Below are positions 34,327 to 42,188 of a stretch of 64,000 nt of DNA, piece after piece. Made by a program: the position numbers and the translations under genes. Origin of the DNA: Actinoplanes derwentensis (GTDB taxonomy: Bacteria; Actinomycetota; Actinomycetes; Mycobacteriales; Micromonosporaceae); contig NZ_LT629758.1 of the NCBI RefSeq assembly GCF_900104725.1, positions 8,766,001 through 8,830,000 of the forward strand. The letters are read 5' to 3'. The stretch's first letter is position 1. Each line of letters opens with the position of its first letter. The notes beneath the pieces were generated by a model. The model saw nothing but the letters and a program-made list of their open reading frames with translations, ran no database searches and was not told the origin of the DNA.

Positions 34327-35700
34327 ATGATTGCTCGGGTGACGTCACCAACCGCACCGGTCGCCACGACCGGTTATCCGTGGCCCATCGAAACCGCCCA
34401 GCTGGCGAATGGTCTGCGCGTCGTCGTCAGCGAGGATCGCACGGCGCCCGTCGTCTGCGTCAACCTGTGGTACGACGTCGGCTCCCGCCACGAGCCCGAA
34501 GGTCAGACCGGGTTCGCGCATCTCTTCGAGCATCTGATGTTCGAGGGCTCGCAGCATGTGAAGAAGACCGAGCACATGAAACTGGTGCAGGGCAACGGCG
34601 GTTCGCTGAACGCGACGACCAATCCGGATCGGACGAACTACTTCGAGACCATGCCGTCCGAGCATCTGGAGCTGGCTCTCTGGCTGGAGGCGGACCGGAT
34701 GGGCGGCCTGGTCCCGGCGCTCACCCAGGAGACGCTGGACAACCAGCGCGAGGTGGTGAAGAACGAGCGCCGCCAGCGCTACGAGAACGTGCCCTACGGT
34801 GACGCCTGGCTCCGCCTGCTGCCGCTGCTCTACCCGCCGGGCCACCCCTATCACCACTCCACGATCGGGTCGATGGAAGACCTGAACGCGGCCGATCTGG
34901 ACACGTTCAAGGCGTTCCACCAGCAGTATTACGCACCGAACAACGCGGTGCTGACAGTCGTCGGCGACGTCCGTACGGCCGAGGTGTTCACGCTGGCCGA
35001 GAAGTACTTCGGTTCGATCGCCACGGTTCCGGACATCCCGCCGGCTCCGGACGGGACGCTGCCGATCCCGGCCGGCGTGGCGGTCCGGGAGACGGTCACC
35101 GCCAAGGTTCCGGCCCCGCGCATCTACCTGTCGTATCGGACGTACCCGTTCGGCACGGCCGGCTACGACGCTGTCACGGTGCTCGCCACGATCCTCGGCA
35201 ACGGCCGCGGCAGCCGCCTCTACCAGCGTCTGGCCGACGGTTCGCGGATCGCGCAGCCCGACTACATCGGCTCGTACGGGGTGGACCTCGCGCACGCCCC
35301 GGCCCCGCTGATCATCACGGCCACCGCGAAGGACGGCGTCAGCATCGAGACGCTGGAGGCCGGTCTGGCCGAGGTGGTGCAGAGCCTGGTCGACGAGCCG
35401 GTGACCACCGAGGAACTGAACCGGGCCAAGGCCCTGCTGACCACCGCGTGGTGGCGGGGTGTCTCCACGGCCGGCGGCCGGGCTGACCTGCTGGGGCGGT
35501 ATGCCACCCAGTTCGGTGACCCGTCCACCGCCGGCGACCGGCTGCCGCGCTGGCTGGCGGTCACCGCCGAGGAGGTCACCGAGGCGGCCCGGCAGGTGCT
35601 GAGCCCGGAGTCCAGGGTCACGCTGACCTATGTCCCCGGTGAGCCCGAGGCTTCCGCCGGTGAGCCCGAGGCTTCCGGCGAGTCGGGAGAGTCCGCGTGA
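34327..35700 (+). CDS. M16-family zinc peptidase, catalytic subunit
   Basis: 457 residues from ATG 34327; GTG 34339 is an alternative. The inverted zinc motif HLFEH (H65, E68, H69) is intact, within the family context DVGSRHEPEGQTGFAHLFEH, and the two M16 half-domains are present. The C-terminus has a short near-repeat (GEPEAS). The next gene encodes a second M16 protein lacking the zinc motif, so the two probably form the active heterodimer, as in known two-gene M16B peptidases. Confidence 0.92.
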   Translation: MIARVTSPTAPVATTGYPWPIETAQLANGLRVVVSEDRTAPVVCVNLWYDVGSRHEPEGQTGFAHLFEHLMFEGSQHVKKTEHMKLVQGNGGSLNATTNPDRTNYFETMPSEHLELALWLEADRMGGLVPALTQETLDNQREVVKNERRQRYENVPYGDAWLRLLPLLYPPGHPYHHSTIGSMEDLNAADLDTFKAFHQQYYAPNNAVLTVVGDVRTAEVFTLAEKYFGSIATVPDIPPAPDGTLPIPAGVAVRETVTAKVPAPRIYLSYRTYPFGTAGYDAVTVLATILGNGRGSRLYQRLADGSRIAQPDYIGSYGVDLAHAPAPLIITATAKDGVSIETLEAGLAEVVQSLVDEPVTTEELNRAKALLTTAWWRGVSTAGGRADLLGRYATQFGDPSTAGDRLPRWLAVTAEEVTEAARQVLSPESRVTLTYVPGEPEASAGEPEASGESGESA

Positions 35701-35755
35701 CGGGCCGTATCGCAGTGACGCAGAGGCCGGCCCCATACGCAGAAGGAGTTTCCGC

Positions 35756-37096
35756 ATGACTCTGATCACCACCCGGCCGGAGCCCGGAGCGGCCCGGCCC
35801 TACGCGTTCCCCACGGTTCGCCGGGTCAGCGCGCACGGCGGCACGGTGATCGCCGCCCACCTGCCGGGGCAGATCCTGGCCAGCGCGGTCCTGTTGCTGG
35901 ACGCGGGCGCCGCCCGGGAGACCGACGGCCGGGAGGGCACCGCCACGGTGCTCGCCAAGTCGCTGGAGGAGGGCACCCGCAAGCGGGATTCCGCGGCGTA
36001 CGCACTGGCGCTCGAAGGACTCGGCGCGGAACTGTCCCCGTCGGTCGACTGGGACGCCTTCCGGGTCGGGGTGTCGGCGCCGGGCCCGCTGCTGGCCGAC
36101 GCCGTCCGGCTGGCCGCCGAGGCGACCCGCACGCCGAGACTGAATCCGGACGACGTGACCCGGGTGCGCGACGACGAGGTGACCGCTCTGCGGATGGACT
36201 GGGCCCAGCCCGGTCCCCGCGCCGATGCCACGTTGCGGGCCGACCTGTTCGGCGGCGACGGACGGTACCGGCGGCCGCTGCACGGGGACCCGGCCTCGGT
36301 GGCCGCGGTCACCGTCGACGACGTGCTCGCCTTCCACGAGTCGTGGATGCTGCGCCCGGGTGTGCTGCTGGTCGCCGGTGACCTGGACGCGCTCGATCTG
36401 GCCGCGCTGGCCGACGCCGCGTTCGCCGGGACGGCCGGGGAGCCCCTGGAAGCGAGCGGCCCGCTCGGACTGGTGCTGCCACCGGCCCGCCGGACGATCC
36501 TGGTGGACCGCCCCGGCTCGGTGCAGTCGACGCTGCGGATCGGGCACCGGGCCCCGGAGCGGGCCACCCCGGACTACGTGTCGATGACGCTTGCCGCGAC
36601 GGTGTTGGGCGGGGCGTTCACCTCCCGGCTCAACCACCTGATCCGCGAGGTGAAGGGGTATACGTACGGGATCCGCGGCTCTTATGCGATGTCGCGCCGG
36701 TCGGGTCGTTTCGAGGTGGCGGCCGGGGTACAGACCGCGGTCACCGGGCCGGCGATCCGGGACACGCTCGGCGAGATCGAGCGCACCCAGGCCGAGGGGG
36801 TCACCGAGGCGGAGCTGGAGGTGGCTCGGTCGTGGCGGGCCGGGCAGCTGTCGGTCGAGATGCAGACGCCGGGGGCGATCGCGGGCGCGCTGGCCACGCT
36901 GGTGGTGCACGGGCTGCCCGACGACTACTACGAGACGCTGCGCCGGGACTACCTGGAGGCGACCGTCGAGACGGTGTCCGCGGCGGCTGCCGAGCACCTG
37001 TCCGTGGAGAAGCTGACGCTGGTGGTCGAGGGTGACGGGTCGGTGATCCGGGCGGATCTCGCGGAGTTCGGCGAGCTGGTCGACGCCGACGTCTGA
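35756..37096 (+). CDS. M16-family peptidase partner lacking the zinc motif
   Basis: 446 residues from ATG 35756 with AAGGAG upstream. The fold matches M16, but the HxxEH position reads TVLAKSLEEGT, so it cannot bind zinc. The C-terminal arginine/tyrosine region that completes the partner's active site is kept (GYTYGIRGSYAM). It is the non-catalytic half of the pair with the gene 55 nt upstream, and is followed by a terminator hairpin. Confidence 0.9.
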   Translation: MTLITTRPEPGAARPYAFPTVRRVSAHGGTVIAAHLPGQILASAVLLLDAGAARETDGREGTATVLAKSLEEGTRKRDSAAYALALEGLGAELSPSVDWDAFRVGVSAPGPLLADAVRLAAEATRTPRLNPDDVTRVRDDEVTALRMDWAQPGPRADATLRADLFGGDGRYRRPLHGDPASVAAVTVDDVLAFHESWMLRPGVLLVAGDLDALDLAALADAAFAGTAGEPLEASGPLGLVLPPARRTILVDRPGSVQSTLRIGHRAPERATPDYVSMTLAATVLGGAFTSRLNHLIREVKGYTYGIRGSYAMSRRSGRFEVAAGVQTAVTGPAIRDTLGEIERTQAEGVTEAELEVARSWRAGQLSVEMQTPGAIAGALATLVVHGLPDDYYETLRRDYLEATVETVSAAAAEHLSVEKLTLVVEGDGSVIRADLAEFGELVDADV

Positions 37097-37102
37097 CGGC
37101 GG

Positions 37103-37133
37103 ACAGGGTGTGCGGCCCGGCCGCACACCCTGT
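37103..37133 (+). terminator. terminator after the M16 peptidase pair
   Basis: A perfect 14-bp stem (37103-37116 with 37120-37133) with a 3-nt loop begins 7 nt after the stop codon. It has no U-tract. Confidence 0.7.
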
Positions 37134-37556
37134 CGCGAGACCAGCACACGCGAGTCAACTAGCGGTATGCTTGAGGTGCCGGCCCGCTCGGTGACCGTGG
37201 AATGCAGGTGCGCGGGCCGGGTGCGGTCTACCGAAAGGCCGCCGGCTCCGGACCGGGCGAGCTCAACGACGCGCTACCCGAGCCGGAGCCACCCCAGGCT
37301 TCGCCGTGATCGTCGAGGGCCCGGACTGCATCGGCGTTGGCGCGTCGGTGCGACGCGCGGGGTGCGACCTGCGGAGTGCGGGGTGCGACGCGCGAGCTGC
37401 GGCGTGCGACCTGCGGCGTGCGGCGTACGACCTGCGGCGTTCGACGCGTGGGGCGCGACGCCGTCGGGTGCAGGGCTCGGTCGGGTCGATTCAGCTGATG
37501 TGACGTGGGCCGCGTTCCGCGACGGTGGGTAGCGGCCGCCGGATAACGTCGCCGCC
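37134..37556. other. gene-free region with imperfect short repeats
   Basis: No convincing gene lies between the terminator and the phosphatase start. The 3' half (37348-37450) consists of repeated GTGCGACCTGCGG-like units of about 10-19 nt. The reading frames crossing it encode only Cys-Gly-Val-Arg-Pro-Ala repeats without a start or ribosome binding site of note. The phosphatase promoter presumably lies at its downstream end. Confidence 0.55.
37348..37450. repeat. degenerate tandem repeat (GTGCGACCTGCGG-like units)
   Basis: About six imperfect copies of a G/C-rich unit built from TGCGACCTGCGG and GTGCGGGG variants are arranged head to tail. Unit boundaries are not exact. Confidence 0.5.
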
Positions 37557-38552
37557 ATGACCATCACCGAAGCGCCCGCGGTGGCTCGCCCGGTTCGCCG
37601 TCGGCGTCTGTTCTGGGCGGTTCTGCTCTGGCTGGCCCTTGTTCCGGCGGCGATCTGGCTGCTGGCCCGCACTTTCGGGTGGGAAGCGGGTCCGTGGGTC
37701 CAGTTGCTGGCGTTCACGCCGTACGTGGCGGCCTGGACCTTGATTCCGTTGCTGGTGGCGCTGGTCGCCCGGCGCTGGGCCGCGGCGGCGGTGGCCACGC
37801 TCATCGCTTTCGGGTTCGGGATGGCCGTGGTGCCGCGGTCGGTGGCGGATGCCGACCGGGGCCCGTCGGCCGGTGTCGAGTTGCGGGTGATGACGGCGAA
37901 CCTGCTGTTCAGCTCGGCCGACCTGAACGAGGTGGTGCGCCTGGTGCGGGAGAACCGGGTGGACGTGCTGGCGGTGCAGGAGTTCACCCCGAACGGGCAG
38001 GCAGCGCTGAAAGTGGCGGGGCTGGACGAGCTTCTGCCGTTCAACCAGTTGGCCCCGGAGTACGGCGCGAGCGGTTCCGGCCTCTACTCCCGGTACCCGT
38101 TCGCGGAGCAGGCGGCGCGGCGCAACGACGGCGGTTTCCAGCAGGCGCACGCGACGGTGCAGGTGCCGGGCGCGGGCACGGTCTACATCGAGTCGGTGCA
38201 CCCGTTGGCCCCGCACAGTCTGGACGTGGTCTCCGGCTGGTCGGCGGACCTGCGGGATCAGGTGCCGGCCGCGGGCGGCATTCCGAAGATCCTGATGGGT
38301 GACTTCAACGCGACGCTCGATCACAAGCGGCTGCGGGACGTCATCGCCACCGGTTACCGGGACGCCGCCGCCACGGTCGGCAAGGGCTGGCAGGGGACGT
38401 GGGGGCCGTACGACGGCGATCCGATTCCGCCTGTCACCATCGATCATGTGCTCATCGACGAACGCATCGGCGTCCAGGACTATCAGGTGCACGTTCTCCA
38501 GGACTCCGACCATCGTGTGGTGATCGCCCGGGTCACGGTGCCGGCCGCATGA
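37557..38552 (+). CDS. membrane endonuclease/exonuclease/phosphatase-family protein
   Basis: 331 residues. Three transmembrane segments (about 18-95) precede an extracytoplasmic EEP domain. The active-site landmarks are present: MTANLLF (metal/Asn), AVQEF (metal Glu), GDFNAT, IDHVL and SDHRVV. The substrate (nucleic acid, lipid head group or phosphoester) cannot be told. The stop overlaps the acetyltransferase start (ATGA). Confidence 0.85.
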   Translation: MTITEAPAVARPVRRRRLFWAVLLWLALVPAAIWLLARTFGWEAGPWVQLLAFTPYVAAWTLIPLLVALVARRWAAAAVATLIAFGFGMAVVPRSVADADRGPSAGVELRVMTANLLFSSADLNEVVRLVRENRVDVLAVQEFTPNGQAALKVAGLDELLPFNQLAPEYGASGSGLYSRYPFAEQAARRNDGGFQQAHATVQVPGAGTVYIESVHPLAPHSLDVVSGWSADLRDQVPAAGGIPKILMGDFNATLDHKRLRDVIATGYRDAAATVGKGWQGTWGPYDGDPIPPVTIDHVLIDERIGVQDYQVHVLQDSDHRVVIARVTVPAA

Positions 38553-39082
38553 CCGGGATCCGGCTGATCAGCCCGGCGGACGCGGCCGAGATCGCCGCGC
38601 TCATCAGCGCGAACCGGGAGCATCTGGCGCCGTGGGATCCGGTGCGCGAGGAGAGCTACTACACCACCGAGGGCCAGTGGCAGTTGATCTCGGACGTGCT
38701 GCGGGCGGGTAACTCGTTGCCGCACGCGATCGTCGAGGACGGCCGGATCATCGGCCGGGTGAACCTGAACAACGTGGTGCACGGCGCGTTCCAGTCGGCG
38801 AGTGTCGGTTACTGGGTGTCGGCTGACGCGGCCGGTCGCGGGGTGGCCAGTGCGGCGGTCGCGGCGGTGGTGGAGGCCGCGTTCACCACGTACGGCCTGC
38901 ACCGGGTGGAGGCGGGCACGGTCTTGTCCAACGTACGGTCGCAGCGGGTTCTGGAACGTAATGGTTTTGAGCGTTTCGGGATGGCACCGGGTTATCTGCG
39001 GATCGCCGGTGAGTGGCGTGATCACTACCTCTACCAGCTGCTGAGCGATAAATGGCTGGCCGGCCGGGAAGCGGCTGCTTAA
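38549..39082 (+). CDS. GNAT acetyltransferase, RimJ/RimL type
   Basis: 177 residues from ATG 38549, translationally coupled to the phosphatase. It has a GNAT fold with the acetyl-CoA loop in SADAAGRGVASAAV and the family block LSNVRSQRVLERNGFERFG. It is similar in layout to ribosomal-protein N-terminal acetyltransferases; the actual target is unknown. The threonine leader and ThrRS gene begin 11 nt after its stop, so read-through from this operon is likely. Confidence 0.87.
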   Translation: MTGIRLISPADAAEIAALISANREHLAPWDPVREESYYTTEGQWQLISDVLRAGNSLPHAIVEDGRIIGRVNLNNVVHGAFQSASVGYWVSADAAGRGVASAAVAAVVEAAFTTYGLHRVEAGTVLSNVRSQRVLERNGFERFGMAPGYLRIAGEWRDHYLYQLLSDKWLAGREAAA

Positions 39083-39092
39083 CATCGTGGGC

Positions 39093-39149
39093 ATGATGCT
39101 GCGCTCTATGACGACCACGCCGGACAGACCCGGCGTTCTTCGGCATTGA
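39093..39149 (+). CDS. threonine-codon leader peptide upstream of the short ThrRS
   Basis: An 18-codon frame, MMLRSMTTTPDRPGVLRH, contains three consecutive Thr codons (acg acc acg) at 39111-39119. Starts at 39093, 39096 or 39108 are all in frame. It ends 7 nt before a GC-rich hairpin and lies 68 nt upstream of a threonyl-tRNA synthetase gene. A run of codons for the very amino acid handled by the downstream enzyme is strong evidence for a regulatory leader. Translation is unproven and the ribosome binding site is weak. Confidence 0.62.
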   Translation: MMLRSMTTTPDRPGVLRH

Positions 39150-39156
39150 GCTGACG

Positions 39157-39193
39157 GCCCCGGGCGACATGCCCGGGGCTTTGTCGTCCGGGG
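39157..39193 (+). terminator. candidate threonine attenuator of the short ThrRS gene
   Basis: GGCCCCGGGC-type stem: 39157-39165 pairs perfectly (9 bp) with 39171-39179 around the loop GACAT, followed by TTTGTC. A mutually exclusive 11-bp pairing joins 39158-39168 to 39183-39193 (one G-U pair), so two alternative folds share the same 5' strand. The T-tract is short, so termination could be weak or the switch could act on ribosome access instead. Confidence 0.55.
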
Positions 39194-39217
39194 TCCCCTG
39201 AGAGAAGGAGACCCACG

Positions 39218-40378
39218 ATGTCCGCAGATCACCGCCGGCTCGGCCGCGAGCTGGACCTCTTCGATTCCGATCCGCTGATCGGCGCCGGCCTGCCGTTCTG
39301 GCTGCCGGCCGGAGCCGCCGCCCGCCACGAGGTCGAGTCATATCTGTACGAACTGGAGCGCCGCGCCGGCTACCAGCACGTCTATTCGCCGGCGATGGGC
39401 AAACGTCGGATGTACGAGTTGTCCGGGCACTGGCGCAATTTCGCCGACGACATGTTCCCGCCGATGCGGATCGGTGAGGACGAACTGGTGCTGCGGCCCA
39501 GCCTCTGCCCACATCACGCGCTGATCTTCCGGTCGCGGGGCCGGTCGTACCGCGAACTGCCGTTGCGTCTCGCCGAACTGGGACCGATGTACCGGGCGGA
39601 GCGGTCCGGCGTGCTCGGCGGCCTGTCCCGGGTGCGGTCGATGCAGCTCAACGACGCGCACATCCTCTGTGCCGAGGACCAGGCGAGTGCCGAGGTGGCC
39701 GGGGTGCTGGACCTGATGCGCCAGGCGCACGCCGCACTGGCGATGGGCCCGGTCTCGTATCAGCTGTCCCTGCGTGGCCCCGGGAAGAAGTACGGCGGCG
39801 GCGACGAGTCCTGGGCCCGTGCGGAGGCGCTGTTGCGGGAGGCGCTTGGCGGAGAGGACTACGTCGAGGTCCCCGGCGAAGCCGCCTTCTACGGGCCGAA
39901 GATCGATGTCCAGGTGCAGGATCCGTCCGGCCGGGAGTGGACCCTCGCCACCGTCCAGATCGACTACCACCAGCCGGAGCAGTTCGAGCTGGAGTATGCG
40001 GAGGCGGGCGGCGGTAAAGCCAGACCGGTCATGGTGCACCGCAGTCTGGTCGGCTCGATGGAACGGCTCTTCGGTCATCTGATCGAGGTGCATCAGGGCG
40101 CGTTCCCGGTCTGGTACGCCCCGGTCCAGCTGGCGATCCTGCCGGTCGGCCCGGATCAGGACCAGGCGGCCCGGGAGTTCGCGTCGCAGGCGGCGGATCT
40201 ACGGGTGGAGATCCACTACGAGGGCTCACTGAGTGCCCGTATCCGAAAAAACAGTAAATGTCCGTACATTGCGGTCGTCGGAGCGAGAGACGTCTCGCTC
40301 CGACGACGCGACGGCGATCAGCAGGTGATGTCCCCCGCGGAAGTGATCGAGTCGATCAGAGGGCTTTTGTGGAGGTGA
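39218..40378 (+). CDS. short threonyl-tRNA synthetase lacking TGS and editing domains
   Basis: 386 residues against about 640 for housekeeping ThrRS. It begins directly at the class II catalytic core. Zinc/substrate residues are kept: Cys in RPSLCPHH, His in QLNDAHILC and His in VMVHRSLVGSMERLFGH. Motif 2 (GPMYRAERSGVLGGLSRVRSM) and the C-terminal anticodon-binding domain (LAILPVGPD ... CPYIAVVGARDVS) are complete. It should charge tRNA-Thr but cannot clear Ser-tRNA. Such duplicates are known in some actinomycetes and, in characterised cases, confer resistance to ThrRS inhibitors. A clear AAGGAG precedes the ATG. Its end overlaps the convergent cimA by 23 nt. Confidence 0.88.
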   Translation: MSADHRRLGRELDLFDSDPLIGAGLPFWLPAGAAARHEVESYLYELERRAGYQHVYSPAMGKRRMYELSGHWRNFADDMFPPMRIGEDELVLRPSLCPHHALIFRSRGRSYRELPLRLAELGPMYRAERSGVLGGLSRVRSMQLNDAHILCAEDQASAEVAGVLDLMRQAHAALAMGPVSYQLSLRGPGKKYGGGDESWARAEALLREALGGEDYVEVPGEAAFYGPKIDVQVQDPSGREWTLATVQIDYHQPEQFELEYAEAGGGKARPVMVHRSLVGSMERLFGHLIEVHQGAFPVWYAPVQLAILPVGPDQDQAAREFASQAADLRVEIHYEGSLSARIRKNSKCPYIAVVGARDVSLRRRDGDQQVMSPAEVIESIRGLLWR

Positions 40379-41945
40379 GCGCCAGACCATAGGTCAGCGA
40401 ATCCACCAGCGCTGTCCAACTGGCCTCGACGATGTTCTCGTGCACCCCGACCGTGGTCCAGTCCCGGCCGCGTTCGCCGGTCTCCAGCAGCACCCGGGTG
40501 ACCGCGTTGGTGCCGTGGCTGCCCTCCAGGATCCGCACCTTGAAGTCGGTCAGCTCGAACGTCTTGAGCTGCGGGTAATGGTTCTGGAGGGCACTGCGCA
40601 ACGCCTCGTCCAGGGCGTTGACCGGGCCGTTGCCCTCAGCCGTGGCGATCACCCGCTCGCCGCGGACGCGCACCTTGACGGTCGCCTCGGAGATGACCGT
40701 GCCGTCCTCCCGGTGCTCGACGAGCACCCGGTACGACTCCAGGTTGAACGGCCGGATCAGGTCGGCACCCGGCAGCTCACTACGGACGAGCAGTTCGAAC
40801 GACGCGTCGGCGGCCTCGAACGACCACCCGGTCGCCTCCAGGTCCTTGACCTTGCGGGTGACGGTGGTGAGGGTGTCGGGGTGGCCGGCCAGATCCAGTC
40901 CGAGCTCACGGCTCTTGAGCTCGATGCTGGCCCGGCCGGCCATCTCGGTCACCAGGATCCGCATGTCGTTGCCGACAACCGACGGGTCGACGTGGTTGTA
41001 CAGCAGCGGATCCACTTTGATCGCGCTCGCGTGCAGCCCCGCCTTGTGAGCGAATGCCGCGGCCCCGACATATGCCTGGTGGGTGTCGGGGGCGATGTTG
41101 GCGATCTCGGCGAGCGCGGACGAGATCCGCGTCGCCTTCTCCAGGCATCCGTCCGGTAGGACCTTCAGCCCGAGCTTGAGTTGCAGGTTGCTGACGACGG
41201 CGAACAGGTCGGCGTTGCCGGGGCGCTCGCCGTACCCGTTGGCGGTGCACTGGAAGTGCTCGACCCCGGCCTCGACCGCGGCGATGGTGTTCGCGACGGC
41301 GCAGGCCGTGTCGTTCTGGCAGTGGATGCCCAGCTTGTCGGCACTGATGCCGGTCTTCTGGGTGACTGAAGCGATCGCTTCCGTGATCATCGACGGGAGC
41401 ATGCCGCCGTTGGTGTCACACATGACCACCCGCTCGGCACCGGCTTCGAAAGCCGCCTTGACGACGCTAGCGGTATACGAAGGGTCGTGCCGGAACCCGT
41501 CGAAGAAGTGCTCACAGTCGACGAAAGCCCGCTTTCCACTGGCGACCAGGTGCCGCACGGTGTCCCGGACCATGTTCAGGTTCTCGTCGCCGGTGGTGCG
41601 CAACGCCCGCTCCACATGCCGGATGTCGGACTTGGCTACTACGCAGACCACCGGCGTCCCGGCATCGATGAGCGCCTTTACCTGTGCGTCCGACGCGACG
41701 TCGACACCTGCCTTGCGAGTGGCACCGAAAGCGACGAGCACCGCGTTCTTGAGATCGAGTTCGGTCTTCGCCCGTTCGAAGAACTCGGTGTCCTTGGGCA
41801 TGGCGCCCGGCCATCCACCCTCGATGAAACCCACGCCGAACTCGTCCAGCAGGCGCGCGACCGCGAGTTTGTCGGCGACCGTGTAGCTGATTCCCTCGCG
41901 CTGCCCGCCGTCACGCAGCGTCGTGTCGAACACCTGGTAGTTCAT
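40356..41945 (-). CDS. cimA: citramalate synthase / 2-isopropylmalate-synthase-family enzyme
   Basis: 529 residues of the (R)-citramalate synthase group: N-terminal DRE-TIM barrel (FDTTLRDGGQREG, metal His pair in GIHCQNDTACA, then ANGYGERPGNADL) and a C-terminal regulatory LeuA dimer domain. It condenses acetyl-CoA with pyruvate to make citramalate, a threonine-independent route to 2-oxobutyrate and isoleucine; the LeuC/LeuD and LeuB proteins encoded in this window can process citramalate further. Homologues are sometimes annotated only as LeuA-like. It is preceded by a Val-Leu-Ile-Ile attenuator, which supports a branched-chain role. Confidence 0.9.
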   Translation of the reverse strand: MNYQVFDTTLRDGGQREGISYTVADKLAVARLLDEFGVGFIEGGWPGAMPKDTEFFERAKTELDLKNAVLVAFGATRKAGVDVASDAQVKALIDAGTPVVCVVAKSDIRHVERALRTTGDENLNMVRDTVRHLVASGKRAFVDCEHFFDGFRHDPSYTASVVKAAFEAGAERVVMCDTNGGMLPSMITEAIASVTQKTGISADKLGIHCQNDTACAVANTIAAVEAGVEHFQCTANGYGERPGNADLFAVVSNLQLKLGLKVLPDGCLEKATRISSALAEIANIAPDTHQAYVGAAAFAHKAGLHASAIKVDPLLYNHVDPSVVGNDMRILVTEMAGRASIELKSRELGLDLAGHPDTLTTVTRKVKDLEATGWSFEAADASFELLVRSELPGADLIRPFNLESYRVLVEHREDGTVISEATVKVRVRGERVIATAEGNGPVNALDEALRSALQNHYPQLKTFELTDFKVRILEGSHGTNAVTRVLLETGERGRDWTTVGVHENIVEASWTALVDSLTYGLALTSTKAL

Positions 41946-41980
41946 CGGGGAAGTCCTTTCGATCGGTCACCCACCACAAC

Positions 41981-42010
41981 AAAAAGACCCCCCGCGGTTG
42001 CGGGAGGTCT
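41981..42010 (-). terminator. cimA attenuator terminator
   Basis: Read on the minus strand, an 11-bp stem (42000-42010 with 41985-41995, one G-U pair) with an AACC loop is followed by five T residues. It sits between the leader peptide and cimA. A further hairpin (42011-42041, 10 bp with one wobble) starts right at the leader stop codon, the same layout as in the ilvB leader. Confidence 0.85.
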
Positions 42011-42040
42011 GCGCGTCGGCGAAGAAAGTCAGCCGGCGCG

Positions 42041-42085
42041 CTAGGTGCGAATAATCAGCACGGAGTGGGTCACGCCCCGAAGCAT
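42041..42085 (-). CDS. cimA attenuator leader peptide (MLRGVTHSVLIIRT)
   Basis: A 14-codon leader on the minus strand contains consecutive Val-Leu-Ile-Ile codons (gtg ctg att att) close to its stop. It is followed by a hairpin and a U-tailed terminator before cimA, which starts 95 nt downstream. It predicts cimA expression rising when branched-chain tRNAs, especially isoleucyl, are poorly charged. No strong ribosome binding site precedes it. Confidence 0.8.
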   Translation of the reverse strand: MLRGVTHSVLIIRT

Positions 42086-42188
42086 GCCACGCAACCAACC
42101 AGCGGGAGCCGGAAATCCATCTGCTGAGACGGTAAGAGTGACGAATTCGACCGGTGAGGTGATCGTCCTGGCCGGTTAGGTTGGGACC

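Noticed and set aside
37110..37532. 140-codon frame with Cys-Gly-Val-Arg-Pro-Ala repeats
   Set aside because: Repeat DNA read as protein; the start lies inside a terminator hairpin and there is no ribosome binding site.
39083..39217. T-box riboswitch upstream of the short ThrRS
   Set aside because: No T-box consensus or stem-I architecture is visible; the Thr-codon leader explains the region better.
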